A stretch of 64,000 bases of DNA from Hydrogenophaga aromaticivorans (GTDB taxonomy: Bacteria; Pseudomonadota; Gammaproteobacteria; Burkholderiales; Burkholderiaceae_C). The stretch covers positions 124,001 to 188,000 of the forward strand of contig NZ_VYGV01000003.1 in the NCBI RefSeq assembly GCF_013387465.1. Reading direction: 5' to 3'. Under the pieces are notes generated by a model, which saw only the letters and a program-made list of their open reading frames with translations, was not told the origin of the DNA and searched no databases. Of the stretch, positions 34,214 through 43,529 are shown in pieces (within the stretch, counting starts at the first letter, position 1; each line of letters begins with the position of its first letter). The position numbers and the translations under genes were made by a program.

Positions 34214-35428
34214 TCAACGCATGTTGAGCAGGGTGCTCAGCACCTGGTCCTGCGTCTTGATGGTCTGCGCGTTCGCCTGGTAGGCGCGCTGCGCGGTCAT
34301 CATGTTGACCAGCTCGCCCGTGAGGTCGATGTTGGAGTCTTCCAGCGCGCCCGAGCGCAGGGCACCGAGCTTGCCTTCGCCCGGCGCGCCGCGCACCGGC
34401 TCGCCCGATTCGAAGGTCGTGGCCCAGTTGCCGCCGCCGGTGGGCACGAGGCCCTGCACGTTGCGGAAGTTCACCAGCGAGATCTGGCCCGCAGCCTGCG
34501 ACTGGCCGTTGGAATAACGCGCCATGATCACGCCCGACTCGTCGATGCCCAGACTGGTGAGTTCGCCCGGGCGGTAGCCGTCCTGCGTCAGGTCGGAGAC
34601 CGAGAAGTCGGCGCCGAACTGCGTGGCCGCGCCAAAGTCCAGGTCCACGTTGAAGGTCAGGGCCGGGTCGTTGGGCGAAGCCAGTTGCAGCTGAGGGATC
34701 ACGGTGGCCGGGTCGAGCGAGCCGTCGGCCAGGAAGGAGATGGTGAACGGGGTCGACAACGCCGGATCGGCGTTGTTGACGCTGGTGTAGACGTTCCACT
34801 GGTTGTTGCCGATCTTGTCGAACACCAGGCCGACCGGGATCTCCAGGCCCTGGGCGTCAAACGCGTTCAGCGAGGTGGCGTAGGTGCCCAGCGGCGTGGG
34901 TGGCACGACCGTGGCGGCGATGGGTGCGCTCGCGTCCAGGTTGAATTCGGCCGCGATCGCGGTGGTCTGCTTGGCCGGGATCGGACCGCCCGTGGGCAGG
35001 GTCAGCGGCACGGAATCGAAGCCCTGGCGCACGCCCGCAGCGTCGGTGGGGTAGCCCATGAGCTGGCCGCCCGTGTTGGTGATGATGTTGCCCTCGCGGT
35101 CCAGCTTGAACATGCCGGCGCGGGAATAGGCCATGGAACCGTCGGGCATGGCGAGTTCGAAGAAGCCGTTGCCGTTGATGGCGACGTCCATGTCGTTGCC
35201 GGTGACGCTGATATTGCCCTGGGTGAACATCTGCGACACGGTGGCCACGGTCACGCCGATGCCGGAATTGACGCCGCCCGAGGCGTTGATGGAGCTGGCG
35301 TAAAGCTCGGCGAACTCGGCGCGGGAGGCCTTCATGCCCACGGTGTTGGCGTTGGCGATGTTGTGGCCGATCACGTCCAGGTTGCGGCTGGCGGTGTTCA
35401 GACCGGAGAGACCTTGCTGGAAAGCCAT
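34214..35428 (-). CDS. flgE: Flagellar hook protein FlgE
   Basis: The 404-residue protein builds the hook. The N-terminus MAFQQGLSGLNTASRNLDVIGHNIANANTVGMK and C-terminus TGELVNMMTAQRAYQANAQTIKTQDQVLSTLLNMR are typical. A variable D1/D2 region lies between about 140 and 330. ATG 35428 gives the usual family start. It follows flgD by 40 bases. Confidence 0.97.
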   Translation of the reverse strand: MAFQQGLSGLNTASRNLDVIGHNIANANTVGMKASRAEFAELYASSINASGGVNSGIGVTVATVSQMFTQGNISVTGNDMDVAINGNGFFELAMPDGSMAYSRAGMFKLDREGNIITNTGGQLMGYPTDAAGVRQGFDSVPLTLPTGGPIPAKQTTAIAAEFNLDASAPIAATVVPPTPLGTYATSLNAFDAQGLEIPVGLVFDKIGNNQWNVYTSVNNADPALSTPFTISFLADGSLDPATVIPQLQLASPNDPALTFNVDLDFGAATQFGADFSVSDLTQDGYRPGELTSLGIDESGVIMARYSNGQSQAAGQISLVNFRNVQGLVPTGGGNWATTFESGEPVRGAPGEGKLGALRSGALEDSNIDLTGELVNMMTAQRAYQANAQTIKTQDQVLSTLLNMR

Positions 35429-35468
35429 GGTGATGTCCTTGAAAAGTGGGATGAAGAAAGAACCGCGC

Positions 35469-36134
35469 TCACATGAAGCCGCGGGCCTGGTCGTAGGCCA
35501 CGGCTCGACCGTTGGCCAGTTGCAGCGAGATCGCCCCGTTGGCGAAACTGACCGAATCGATGCGCTGGGGTGACAGCGCCGTGTTGGCCACCGCCTCGCC
35601 GCCGGTGGAGACCGAGCGCACGACAAAGCGCGACACGGTGGCCGGGTCGATGCTGCCGGCGTCCCAGCTGAAGCTGTGCTGGCCCGCGCCTTTGGCGCCG
35701 AGCTTGATCGTGTCCAGCACCTGGCCGGTGCTGCCCATCACGTCCACTTCCACCGAGCCGGCATCGGCCGCGAGGTTGAAGGCGCCCTTGCCGGTGCTGC
35801 CGTCAAAGGCCAGCGCATCACCCTCGACCAGTGCCTGACGGCCGATCAGCGCGGCACCCTGCAGGGAGCCGAGTGCGGCCGACTGCTCGGCCATGCCCTT
35901 GAGCGTGGCGTTGAGTTCCTGGATGCCACTGACCGTGTTGATCTGCGCCATCTGGGTCGTCATCTGCGCGTTGTCCATCGGGTTGAGCGGATCCTGGTTG
36001 TTGATCTGCGCGACCAGCAGCTTGAGGAAACGGTCCTGCGAGGCCTGGGGATCGGAGGCGTTGTTGCTGTTGACCGCCGTGGTGCTGCCCACGGTGGTGC
36101 CGAGGTTGCTGAGATCGAGGGCTGACGTGAGCAT
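35469..36134 (-). CDS. flgD: Flagellar hook-capping protein FlgD
   Basis: The 221-residue protein is the scaffold that caps the growing hook. The conserved N-terminal motif is QDRFLKLLVAQINNQDPLNPMDNAQMTTQMAQINTVSGI, with a C-terminal FlgD Ig/tudor-like region (about 80-215). It lies 14 bases after flgC. Confidence 0.96.
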   Translation of the reverse strand: MLTSALDLSNLGTTVGSTTAVNSNNASDPQASQDRFLKLLVAQINNQDPLNPMDNAQMTTQMAQINTVSGIQELNATLKGMAEQSAALGSLQGAALIGRQALVEGDALAFDGSTGKGAFNLAADAGSVEVDVMGSTGQVLDTIKLGAKGAGQHSFSWDAGSIDPATVSRFVVRSVSTGGEAVANTALSPQRIDSVSFANGAISLQLANGRAVAYDQARGFM

Positions 36135-36148
36135 GGTTCAAAGGCCTT

Positions 36149-36553
36149 TCACTGCCCCATCTGGAGCGTTTTGAGCAGCAGCGATTTCGCCGTGTTCATG
36201 ACTTCGACGTTGTTCTGGTAGGAGCGCGAGGCCGACATCATGTTGACCATCTCCTCCACCGGATTGACGTTGGAATGGGTGACGTAGCCCTCGGCGTCGG
36301 CGCTGGGGTGGCTGGGGTTGTGCACGCGGCGCCCGGGCGCATCGCTTTCCTGGATGTCCTGCACCTTCACGCCCGCGTTGCCCGGGCCACCCATGGGCAC
36401 GGTCTGGAACAGCACCTGGCGCGCCTTGTAGCTCTGGCCGTCCGGTCCGGCCACGGCATCGGCGTTGGCCAGGTTGCTGGCCACGACGTTGAGGCGCTGC
36501 GACTGCGAACTGATCGCGCTGCCCGAGACACCGAAGATGGCAAACATCGACAT
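36149..36553 (-). CDS. flgC: Flagellar proximal rod protein FlgC
   Basis: The 134-residue rod subunit starts with [30 protein letters not shown] and ends [40 protein letters not shown], both standard. It lies 10 bases after flgB. Confidence 0.97.
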   Translation of the reverse strand: MSMFAIFGVSGSAISSQSQRLNVVASNLANADAVAGPDGQSYKARQVLFQTVPMGGPGNAGVKVQDIQESDAPGRRVHNPSHPSADAEGYVTHSNVNPVEEMVNMMSASRSYQNNVEVMNTAKSLLLKTLQMGQ

Positions 36554-36563
36554 GACAAGCTCC

Positions 36564-36977
36564 TTATTGACCAGTGATGGCGCTCAACATGGTTTTCACA
36601 TGCGAATTGATGAAACGCAGCGTGGACTCGTAGCGGATGCTGTTGTCGACGAAGTTGGCGCGCTCGCGGTCCAGGTCGACCGAATTGCCGTCCTGGCTGG
36701 GCTGGGTCTGCACGGTGTAGGCCATGTCCGGGCTGCGCGGATCGGTGGAACCCAGGCGCAGGTGCTGCGCGTGGGTGCGGTCCGGCGCCGAGCGCAGACC
36801 CGACGGATCCTGCAGGCCCGCAGCGTCCTTGAGCGCGGCGGCGAAGTCAAAATCGCGGGCCACAAAGCCGGGCGTGTCAGCGTTGGCGATGTTGCTGGCG
36901 ATCACCTGCTGGCGCTGCGAGCGCAGCAGGAGCGCGTTGGACTGGAAGTTCAGTCCTGCGGTCATCTGTTCAAGCAT
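36564..36977 (-). CDS. flgB: Flagellar proximal rod protein FlgB
   Basis: The 137-residue rod subunit has the motif [30 protein letters not shown] and the C-terminal [28 protein letters not shown] 36977 gives the family-typical start [19 protein letters not shown]. It is the first gene of the leftward flgBCDEFGHIJKL operon and is divergent from flgA, with the operon promoter expected between 36978 and 37213. Confidence 0.96.
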   Translation of the reverse strand: MLEQMTAGLNFQSNALLLRSQRQQVIASNIANADTPGFVARDFDFAAALKDAAGLQDPSGLRSAPDRTHAQHLRLGSTDPRSPDMAYTVQTQPSQDGNSVDLDRERANFVDNSIRYESTLRFINSHVKTMLSAITGQ

Positions 36978-37213
36978 GGCGTTCTCCAGACAGGGTTGAG
37001 GGGGCGGCAAAAGCGCAGGCTTGCACCGACATGAACGCAAGTATGGGAAAACTTGAGCCCCTGCAATGGCCCGAACAAACGCCACTTAGTCGGGCATTTC
37101 GCCGCTTTGATGGTTGCCGGGCCGGCCTAAAGTGGCTCACAGCAGGCATGGGCTGGGCACACCCGTCCGCCTTTGCGCCGGCAGCAGCCGGACCGCCTGC
37201 GGAGGTCTTCCCG

Positions 37214-37996
37214 ATGAACAAGCACACTTCTTTCTGTTTTCTGCGCTCCGCCCGAGCCGGCGCTGCCGGGTGGCTCGCCGCCGGGCTGCTGCTCGCTGGC
37301 CTGACCGGCCCGGCCCGGGCGCAGTTCGCCGTGGCACCGGCCACCAGCGCCGACGACCGCGCCCTGCTCGCGCAGATGGCGCGCGACTACGTCGAACCGG
37401 CCCTGGCCAACGCCCTGACCGAAAACGCCGGCGGCGTGCTGCGGCCCGAGGTGGTCATGGGCGCGCTGGACTCGCGCCTGCGCCTGAGCCCCTGTCCGCG
37501 CATCGAACCCTATCTGCCCCCGGGTACCCGCCTCTGGGGGCGCAGCCGCATCGGCCTGCGCTGCCTGGAGGGCCCGGTGCGCTGGAACGTGTTCGTGCCC
37601 GTCACCATCAAGGCCTGGGGCCCGGCCTGGGTGCTCAGGCGCCCGGTGCCCGCCGGCACCGCCCTGGTTCAAGAAGACGCCGAAGTGGCCGAAATGGACT
37701 GGGCCGAGCAGTCGGCCAGCGTGCTGGCCACGCCCGAGAGCTGGATCGGCCAGCAGGCGGCCTTTGCGCTGAACCCGGGGCAGACCCTGCGCGAGAACAT
37801 GGTGCGCCCGGTGCCGGCATTTGACCGGGGCGCTCAGGTCAAGGTAAAAAGCGAAGGCACTGGCTTTCAGGTGGTGGTCAGCGGCGAGGCCATGGGGGTG
37901 GGCGTCGTGGGCCAGACGGTCCGCGTGAGGCTCAACGGCGGTCGCGTGGTCACCGGAACGGTGCGCGATGGACCGCTGGTGGAGGTCCGGCTTTGA
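37214..37996 (+). CDS. flgA: Flagellar P-ring assembly chaperone FlgA
   Basis: The 260-residue periplasmic protein helps FlgI assemble the P ring. It has a signal peptide (about 1-36, ending ARAQ), the Cys-containing middle LSPCPRIEPYLPPGTRLWGRSRIGLRC, and the C-terminal SAF/ChapFlgA domain with RRPVPAGTALVQEDAEV and ENMVRPVPAFDRGAQVKVKSEG. ATG 37214 is set by GGAGG 8 bases upstream. Confidence 0.95.
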   Translation: MNKHTSFCFLRSARAGAAGWLAAGLLLAGLTGPARAQFAVAPATSADDRALLAQMARDYVEPALANALTENAGGVLRPEVVMGALDSRLRLSPCPRIEPYLPPGTRLWGRSRIGLRCLEGPVRWNVFVPVTIKAWGPAWVLRRPVPAGTALVQEDAEVAEMDWAEQSASVLATPESWIGQQAAFALNPGQTLRENMVRPVPAFDRGAQVKVKSEGTGFQVVVSGEAMGVGVVGQTVRVRLNGGRVVTGTVRDGPLVEVRL

Positions 37997-38051
37997 GCCC
38001 GCAAGTACCGCTTTGTCAGCAGTTTTCGTGATCTATTCAGCAAAAAAGACC

Positions 38052-38079
38052 TTAAGTACGCCTTCTTTTGTGCCGATAG
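38052..38079 (+). promoter_or_regulatory. Sigma-28 (FliA) promoter of flgM
   Basis: TTAAGTAC (38052-38059) and GCCGATAG (38072-38079) match the sigma-28 consensus TAAAGTTT / GCCGATAA. The spacer is 12 by this alignment, or 11 if the -35 is shifted by one base. It lies 40 bases before the flgM start. Confidence 0.75.
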
Positions 38080-38119
38080 TCATTCCACAACGCCTCGAAT
38101 TCGAGGTTTGGAGAGTGAA

Positions 38120-38467
38120 ATGAAAGTCGAATCATCATCACCGGATTCCTACATTGGTTCCGTCGCCGGGGGTCCGCAGAAGACGGCCGACAACCCGTCG
38201 GCTGGCGCCCAGGGTGCGGCCGCTGCCGGGGCGGCCGCCAAGCCGCAGGCGAATGCGGGCGTGACCGTCACGCTGTCGTCGTCGACCGTGTCGGCGATGC
38301 AGAGCGCCACCGCGAGCGGCAACGAGGTGTTCAACGCCGAAAAGGTCGAGTCCATGAAGGCGGCCATCGCCAACGGGAGCTTCCAGGTCAACGCCGAAGC
38401 GATTGCTGACAAAATGTTGTCCAACGCGGCTGAAATGCTCAGCGGCGCCAGCGGCAACCGCGCCTGA
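38120..38467 (+). CDS. flgM: Anti-sigma-28 factor FlgM
   Basis: The 115-residue protein binds FliA until hook completion, when it is exported through the basal body. The first half is low-complexity (Ala/Gly-rich, probably disordered), and the C-terminal half (NAEKVESMKAAIANGSFQVNAEAIADKMLSNA) is the FliA-binding region. ATG 38120 is set by GGAGAG 4 bases upstream. A sigma-28 promoter precedes it, giving the usual feedback loop. Confidence 0.94.
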   Translation: MKVESSSPDSYIGSVAGGPQKTADNPSAGAQGAAAAGAAAKPQANAGVTVTLSSSTVSAMQSATASGNEVFNAEKVESMKAAIANGSFQVNAEAIADKMLSNAAEMLSGASGNRA

Positions 38468-38490
38468 TCACCCCTCACCGGACCATCGCC

Positions 38491-38859
38491 ATGAGCCAAG
38501 CTCCCGACACCCACCCCTGGATCGCCTCGCTGCAGACCGGGCTGGACCGTCTGGAAAGGGCTTTGCTCGACAGCGATCCCGACGGTGTGGAGAAGGCCAG
38601 CGCCCAGGTCCAAATGGTGTTGCAGAAGGCCCCGAAGACCGCCGAATTCGCCGTGCCCGGCAGCAGCCTGCGCATCGACATGCTGCAGGCCGCCCAGCGC
38701 TTTGGGCAGCTGCGCCAGACCGTGCTGCGCGCGGGTGCGCAAAGCCAGCGCGCACTCAACAGCCTGCTGCCGCAGCAGGCCCAGCCATCCACCTACAACC
38801 GCCTCGTCGGCCCGGCCTCCTCCATCGGTGGCGCCGGACGGGGCTATCTCTCCGCTTGA
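38491..38859 (+). CDS. flgN: Flagellar export chaperone FlgN
   Basis: The 122-residue, mostly helical protein sits directly behind flgM, the position of flgN in many proteobacteria. FlgN escorts FlgK and FlgL to the export gate. The heptad-rich middle (about 15-95) fits a helical hairpin, and the C-terminus ends STYNRLVGPASSIGGAGRGYLSA. Sequence similarity in this family is low, so position carries part of the call. Confidence 0.82.
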   Translation: MSQAPDTHPWIASLQTGLDRLERALLDSDPDGVEKASAQVQMVLQKAPKTAEFAVPGSSLRIDMLQAAQRFGQLRQTVLRAGAQSQRALNSLLPQQAQPSTYNRLVGPASSIGGAGRGYLSA

Positions 38860-38864
38860 GCTGA

Positions 38865-38947
38865 GACACCCCCGCCGCGCTGCGCGCGACCCCCTCAAGG
38901 GGGCGGCACTGGCCGTCCGGCAAAGCCGGCCCGGCGGTGCCTCTGGG
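38865..38947 (+). repeat. Stop-anchored intergenic element, copy 7
   Basis: It starts 5 bases after the flgN stop and has the full core: CACCCCCGCCGCGCTGCGCG, CCCCCTCAAGGGGG, CCGGCAAAGCCGG, GGCGGTGCC. It is nearly identical to copy 2 between gspI and gspJ, 33 kb away. Confidence 0.88.
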
Positions 38948-39137
38948 AGGCGTTGCTTCATGCATGGCGGGTGGCGCTCCGGTGCCATGGACAACTGAAA
39001 CGAACCGGCCCTGCCGGTTTTTTTGCGTCTGCGCTCCGAACCCCCGGCCGCCGCGGCACTTGACCCGCCGTTCGGCCGGATTTAACGTGCGACTCCGACG
39101 TCCGGCCATCGCGCCGCTCCCGCCACAGGAGGTGCCC

Positions 39138-40235
39138 GTGGAAACATCCGCCTTGCTGACCGTCCGTGAACTGCGCGTGCGCGCGGTTCATGTGCCCATG
39201 CCACTGCCGCTGCGCACCAGCAGCGGCACGATCCAGATCGCGCCGCTGGCCCTGATCGACCTGCTCACCGAGCAGGGCGTCACCGGGCACACCTACCTGT
39301 TCTGCTACACGCCGCTGGTGCTCAAGCCGGTGGTGCAGCTGCTGGAGAACCTGTCGCCGCTGATCCAGGGCGACCCGGTGGCCCCGCTGGCGCTGGAGCG
39401 CAAGCTGCAGGGGATGTTCCGGCTGCTGGGGCTCAAGGGGGTGACGGGCATGGCGCTGGCGGGCATCGACATGGCGGCCTGGGACGCACAGGCGCGGGCC
39501 CAGGGCCTGCCGCTGGCCCGGCTGCTCGGTGCCGACCGCGACCGGGTACCGGCCTACAACAGCTGCGGGCTGGGCATGATCGGCAGCCACGATGCGCCCG
39601 TCGAAGCCGAACACCTGCTGGTGCACGGCTTCGAGGCCATCAAGGTCCGGCTGGGCTATGTCGAGGCGCGGACCGACGTGGAGGTGGTCTGGGCGGTGCG
39701 GCGCGCCATCGGCGAGCGCGTGGCCCTGATGGCCGACTACAACCAGATCCTGTCGGTGGCCGAGGCGGTGCGCCGCACCGATGCGCTGCAGGACGAAGAC
39801 CTGCACTGGGTGGAAGAGCCGACGCTGGCCGACGATTTCAGCGGCCACGCGCAGATCCGCAGCCACACCCGCATTCCGGTGCAGATGGGCGAGAACTGGT
39901 GGGGCACCCACGACATGGCCAAGTCGCTGGCGGCCGGCGCATCGGACCTGGGCATGCCCGACGCCATGAAGATCGGTGGTGTCTCGGGCTGGCTGCGCGC
40001 CGCGGCCCTGGCCGAGGCCGCCGGCATGCCGGTGTCGAGCCACCTGTTCCCCGAAGTCAGTGCCCACCTGCTGGCCGCCACGCCCACCGCCCACTGGCTG
40101 GAGTACGTGGACTGGGCCAACCCGGTGCTGCGGTCGCCGCTGCGCATCGAACTCGGCCAGGCCGTGGTGTCCGACCGGCCGGGCACGGGCATCGAATGGG
40201 ACGAGGACGCCGTGGCGCAGTACCTGGTGAACTGA
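39138..40235 (+). CDS. Enolase-superfamily protein, mandelate racemase type
   Basis: The 365-residue protein has the mandelate-racemase arrangement: general-base motif AIKVRLGY (KVR in place of KxK), metal ligands in MADYNQ, VEEP and GENWWG, and the second base in SSHLFPE. Such enzymes abstract a proton next to a carboxylate and act as racemases or dehydratases of sugar acids or mandelate-like acids. Substrate is not readable. GTG 39138 is set by AGGAGG 6 bases upstream. Its place among flagellar genes is unusual, and a hairpin follows the stop. Confidence 0.87.
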   Translation: METSALLTVRELRVRAVHVPMPLPLRTSSGTIQIAPLALIDLLTEQGVTGHTYLFCYTPLVLKPVVQLLENLSPLIQGDPVAPLALERKLQGMFRLLGLKGVTGMALAGIDMAAWDAQARAQGLPLARLLGADRDRVPAYNSCGLGMIGSHDAPVEAEHLLVHGFEAIKVRLGYVEARTDVEVVWAVRRAIGERVALMADYNQILSVAEAVRRTDALQDEDLHWVEEPTLADDFSGHAQIRSHTRIPVQMGENWWGTHDMAKSLAAGASDLGMPDAMKIGGVSGWLRAAALAEAAGMPVSSHLFPEVSAHLLAATPTAHWLEYVDWANPVLRSPLRIELGQAVVSDRPGTGIEWDEDAVAQYLVN

Positions 40236-40280
40236 GAGGCTGAGAGTCTTTCGCTCACGCCCGAAAAACTCTCAGCCTCT
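40235..40280 (+). terminator. Long hairpin after the enolase-family gene
   Basis: Perfect 13-base arms (AGAGGCTGAGAGT and ACTCTCAGCCTCT) enclose a 20-base loop and overlap the stop codon. No T tract follows, so termination may be Rho-assisted or the stem may protect the 3' end. Confidence 0.55.
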
Positions 40281-40484
40281 GATTCCCGGCGGTGATCGTG
40301 CCGCCCAAGGCGGGCGCGCCGATCAGGGCCTGTTCACGGGGCAATCGTCCGAACAACCGTCTTCAGGGCAATGTGTTCAGGGCTTCAGCCCGAAAGCGCG
40401 CTGCTACATTGACTTTCACCCCGCAAGGCAGGACCACGGTCAGCCCTGCGCTCACGGCTCCACGCCCGGCAGGAAGTCTCCCCC

Positions 40485-42956
40485 ATGAATCAAGAAATTG
40501 GCGCTCACGAACTGGACACATTGCTGGAGCAGCTGGCGCCCCAGACCAAGGTCCTTTCGCTCGATTGTTTTGACACCATCCTGTGGCGCAAGGTGGCCCG
40601 ACCGACCGATGTGTTTTTCAGCCTGCAGTCGCTGGAGCCCTTCCGTTCGGCAGGCATCACCGCCGCCTTGCGGGCCAAAGCTGAATCGGAACTGCGCCGC
40701 CGCAAGCAGCTGCTCACCGGCAACAGCGAAGTCACCCTGGAAGACATCCACCGGGAACTGCTGCCGCACGCAGACCCGCAGGGCATTGCCCAGGCCGGCG
40801 AGGTCGAAATCGCCTGCGAGATCGCACACGCCTTCATCTTCGAGCCGATCGCGCGACTGATCCGGAGCGCGCGCGCCAAGGGGTTGCGCGTGATCGTGGT
40901 CAGCGACATCTACTTCACCGGCCAGCAGCTCGGCCACATGCTCGGCGCCCTGATGGGCGAGACCGCCGACGCCATTTCGCACATCTATTGCTCTTGCGAT
41001 TTCGGTGCTTCCAAGACCTCTGGCATCTGGAAAGAGGTGCTGCGGCGTGAAAAAGTCCAGCCGCAACAGGTGTTTCATCTGGGGGACAACCGCCACGCCG
41101 ACCTGCAAGGCCCGGCACGGCATGGCATCGCCTCGGCCTGGCTGCGACAACATCCGGCAGCCGTCACCAGCCAGCTGGAGCAGCGCGCCAGCGCCGCCGT
41201 TCAGCTCATGCCCGAGCTGCGCCACACGCACGCGATGCCCAGCTACTTTCACGGCCTGCTCGCCGCGACCGATACTGAAACGCTGAGCGCGGCGCAGCAG
41301 ATCGGCTACCGCTCGCTGGGCCCCATTCTGTACAGCTTCGGCCGCTTCATCGAGCAGCAAATCCAGGCGCTCCAGGCGGCCGGCAAGCTGGTCAAGATCG
41401 CCTTTCTGCTGCGCGACGGCTACCTGCCCGCGAAGGTGTGCGAGGTCCTGATGGGCGCCGAGGGTTTGCATCAGATCAACGTCTCGCGATTCACCGCCAT
41501 CGCGTCCTCGCTGCAGACCAAGGCCGACGTGGTCCAGCTGTTGACGAGCAGCCTGTCGGAGAGCTCCATGCCGGCCATGGCCAAACAACTGCTGCTTCCA
41601 CCATCGAAGGCCCAGGCGCTGCTGGACCAGGCCACCCGATCGGACCAGCCGACCCAAACCTTCACCCGCCTGGTGCTGCGCGACGACACCTTGAAACTGG
41701 TGTTCCAGCAATCGGCCGCCTTTCGCGAGCGCATGTTCACCCATGTCAGGCAGCGCACCGGTCTGGCACCGGGAGAGACCCTGGTCCTGGTGGACCTCGG
41801 CTACAGCGGCACGGCACAGACCCGCCTGGCCACGGTGTTCAAGCAGGCCATGGATGTCGATCTCTTCGGCCTCTACCTGATCGCGAGCCGCGTCAAGGGC
41901 CAGCAGACCGACCGCAAGGGCCTGATCGATGCCAGTTGGGCCGACGAACGCCTGATCCTGGCCATGACGGCGTACATCGGCCTGTTCGAGATGATGTGCA
42001 CCACGCCCGAGGCCAGCACGGTGGACTACACCGAACAGGGTGAACCCATCCGAAGCCAGTCCAATACCGCGCGTCCGCAGTCGGAGGTGGTGGCCGACAT
42101 CCAGGCCGCCTGCCTGCGTTTCGTGGCCGACATGGCGCGCACACCCGAGCGCCACCAACCGCGCCAGACGCCACTGGAGCTGGCGCAGCAGGCGGCGGCC
42201 GACCTCGGCCGACTGCTCTACTTTCCCAGTGCGCCAGAGATCGCCTGCCTCTCCGCGTTCGAGTTCGACTTCAACCTGGGGACCGACCTGCTGCTGCCCA
42301 CGGCCAACCTGCAAGCCGGTATCCACGAGTACCGCAAGGAGGGCTTCGCCCTCATGACCCAGGAGCTCAAGGCGATGCGCGTCAGCTACCCCATGGAGAT
42401 GCGGCAGATGGACATCTCGCTGGCCACCACGCTGCTGTCGGCACAGCGGTTTGGCTACAGCCTCGCACCGTCCGAAGCCAGCTTCCGGACCACCAGCATT
42501 CCGACGCTGATCGCGAACCGCGACCAGCACGCCCTCGTCCAGACGCTGGCCACCGCCACCTTCGACGGCTACTACCGCCTGCACCTGCCCATGAGCGCCG
42601 CCTTCGACCAGAGCCTGCTGCTGGGGCAGACCCACGAGTGGCTGCAGCTTGACAGCATCCAGAAGGTGCCACTGGACGACAAGGAACCGGGCGAAGACCT
42701 GGCGCTGGGCGAGGCGGTGCTGCTCGACGGCCTGGAGCAGGTCGAAGGCACGCTGGTCAAGTTCAGCCCTGGCGGCATGATGTATTTCCCGGCCTGCGGC
42801 TCGAAGGAACACGGCAAATTCATGATCCGCGTGGTGTTCCGCCCGGTGCTGGCGCGAGCCGAATCAACCGATGTTGCTTCGCACAGCGCCCACGAAGCAG
42901 CGGCTCCCTATAGACCGACCATCACCGCATCCAGCCCCATCAAGGAGCCGGTATGA
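40485..42956 (+). CDS. Large HAD-superfamily hydrolase-like protein
   Basis: The 823-residue protein begins with a HAD domain (about 20-220): motif I SLDCFDTILWR with D27 and T31, motif II VIVVSDIYF, the lysine in GASKTSGIW, and the acidic motif LGDNRHADLQG. The remaining 600 residues are of unknown function and have no glycosyltransferase motif that I can name. Proteins with this N-terminal domain (COG5610-like) are usually found in surface-polysaccharide clusters. The accessory cassette next door (methyltransferases, glycosyltransferase-like protein) supports a surface or flagellin glycan role, as inference. Confidence 0.75.
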   Translation: MNQEIGAHELDTLLEQLAPQTKVLSLDCFDTILWRKVARPTDVFFSLQSLEPFRSAGITAALRAKAESELRRRKQLLTGNSEVTLEDIHRELLPHADPQGIAQAGEVEIACEIAHAFIFEPIARLIRSARAKGLRVIVVSDIYFTGQQLGHMLGALMGETADAISHIYCSCDFGASKTSGIWKEVLRREKVQPQQVFHLGDNRHADLQGPARHGIASAWLRQHPAAVTSQLEQRASAAVQLMPELRHTHAMPSYFHGLLAATDTETLSAAQQIGYRSLGPILYSFGRFIEQQIQALQAAGKLVKIAFLLRDGYLPAKVCEVLMGAEGLHQINVSRFTAIASSLQTKADVVQLLTSSLSESSMPAMAKQLLLPPSKAQALLDQATRSDQPTQTFTRLVLRDDTLKLVFQQSAAFRERMFTHVRQRTGLAPGETLVLVDLGYSGTAQTRLATVFKQAMDVDLFGLYLIASRVKGQQTDRKGLIDASWADERLILAMTAYIGLFEMMCTTPEASTVDYTEQGEPIRSQSNTARPQSEVVADIQAACLRFVADMARTPERHQPRQTPLELAQQAAADLGRLLYFPSAPEIACLSAFEFDFNLGTDLLLPTANLQAGIHEYRKEGFALMTQELKAMRVSYPMEMRQMDISLATTLLSAQRFGYSLAPSEASFRTTSIPTLIANRDQHALVQTLATATFDGYYRLHLPMSAAFDQSLLLGQTHEWLQLDSIQKVPLDDKEPGEDLALGEAVLLDGLEQVEGTLVKFSPGGMMYFPACGSKEHGKFMIRVVFRPVLARAESTDVASHSAHEAAAPYRPTITASSPIKEPV

Positions 42957-43025
42957 AGGGCTTCACATGGAAGGCCGGCGCGGTATGGACGGTCACTGCC
43001 CGGTCAAAGGCAATGGGTGACGCAC

Positions 43026-43529
43026 CTACTTGAATGCCTCGACGTTGAGGTGCCAGGGCTCGCTGTCTTTGCCTTGCTGGAGTCGTCGGACACCCGTGAA
43101 TCCGATCTCTTGCAGGTGTGCGGCCAGCGTCTCGAATGAGTATCCCCAGCGGTGGCTGTCATGGATGTCGCCACCACGGTCCGGATCACACCAGCCATAG
43201 AACCCGGCCATCGCATGTTCATATTGATCGGGAAAGGCGCTGGATTCCAGCCCCAGCAGTTGCCTGGCATGAAAAAGAATGTCCGGAACAATGATGTGCA
43301 AACGTCCCGCGGGTGCCAGCAGCTGAAACCATGAGCGCAGGGTCAGGATCGCCTGGTGTCGGGGCAGGTGCTCGAGCATGTGGCGGGAGTAGACCTCGGC
43401 TACCTGTCCTGGAGGCAGATCGATCGCCCATGCATCACAGACCAGGTCCGTGATCGGCGTTTCCCTGGCATCCACGTGCACGTATCCATCCAGGCGATGC
43501 ACGTTGCCGCAGCCGACGTTGAGCTTCAT
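43026..43529 (-). CDS. Small SAM-dependent methyltransferase
   Basis: The 167-residue protein starts with the SAM-binding motif MKLNVGCGNVHRLDGYVHVDA and has the post-motif HMLEHLPRHQAILTLRSWFQLLAPAGRLHIIVPD typical of class I methyltransferases in glycan clusters. It is short, with the methyltransferase core only. It overlaps the upstream methyltransferase gene by 4 bases and ends the leftward operon. Its substrate is unknown; a sugar is likely from context. Confidence 0.82.
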   Translation of the reverse strand: MKLNVGCGNVHRLDGYVHVDARETPITDLVCDAWAIDLPPGQVAEVYSRHMLEHLPRHQAILTLRSWFQLLAPAGRLHIIVPDILFHARQLLGLESSAFPDQYEHAMAGFYGWCDPDRGGDIHDSHRWGYSFETLAAHLQEIGFTGVRRLQQGKDSEPWHLNVEAFK

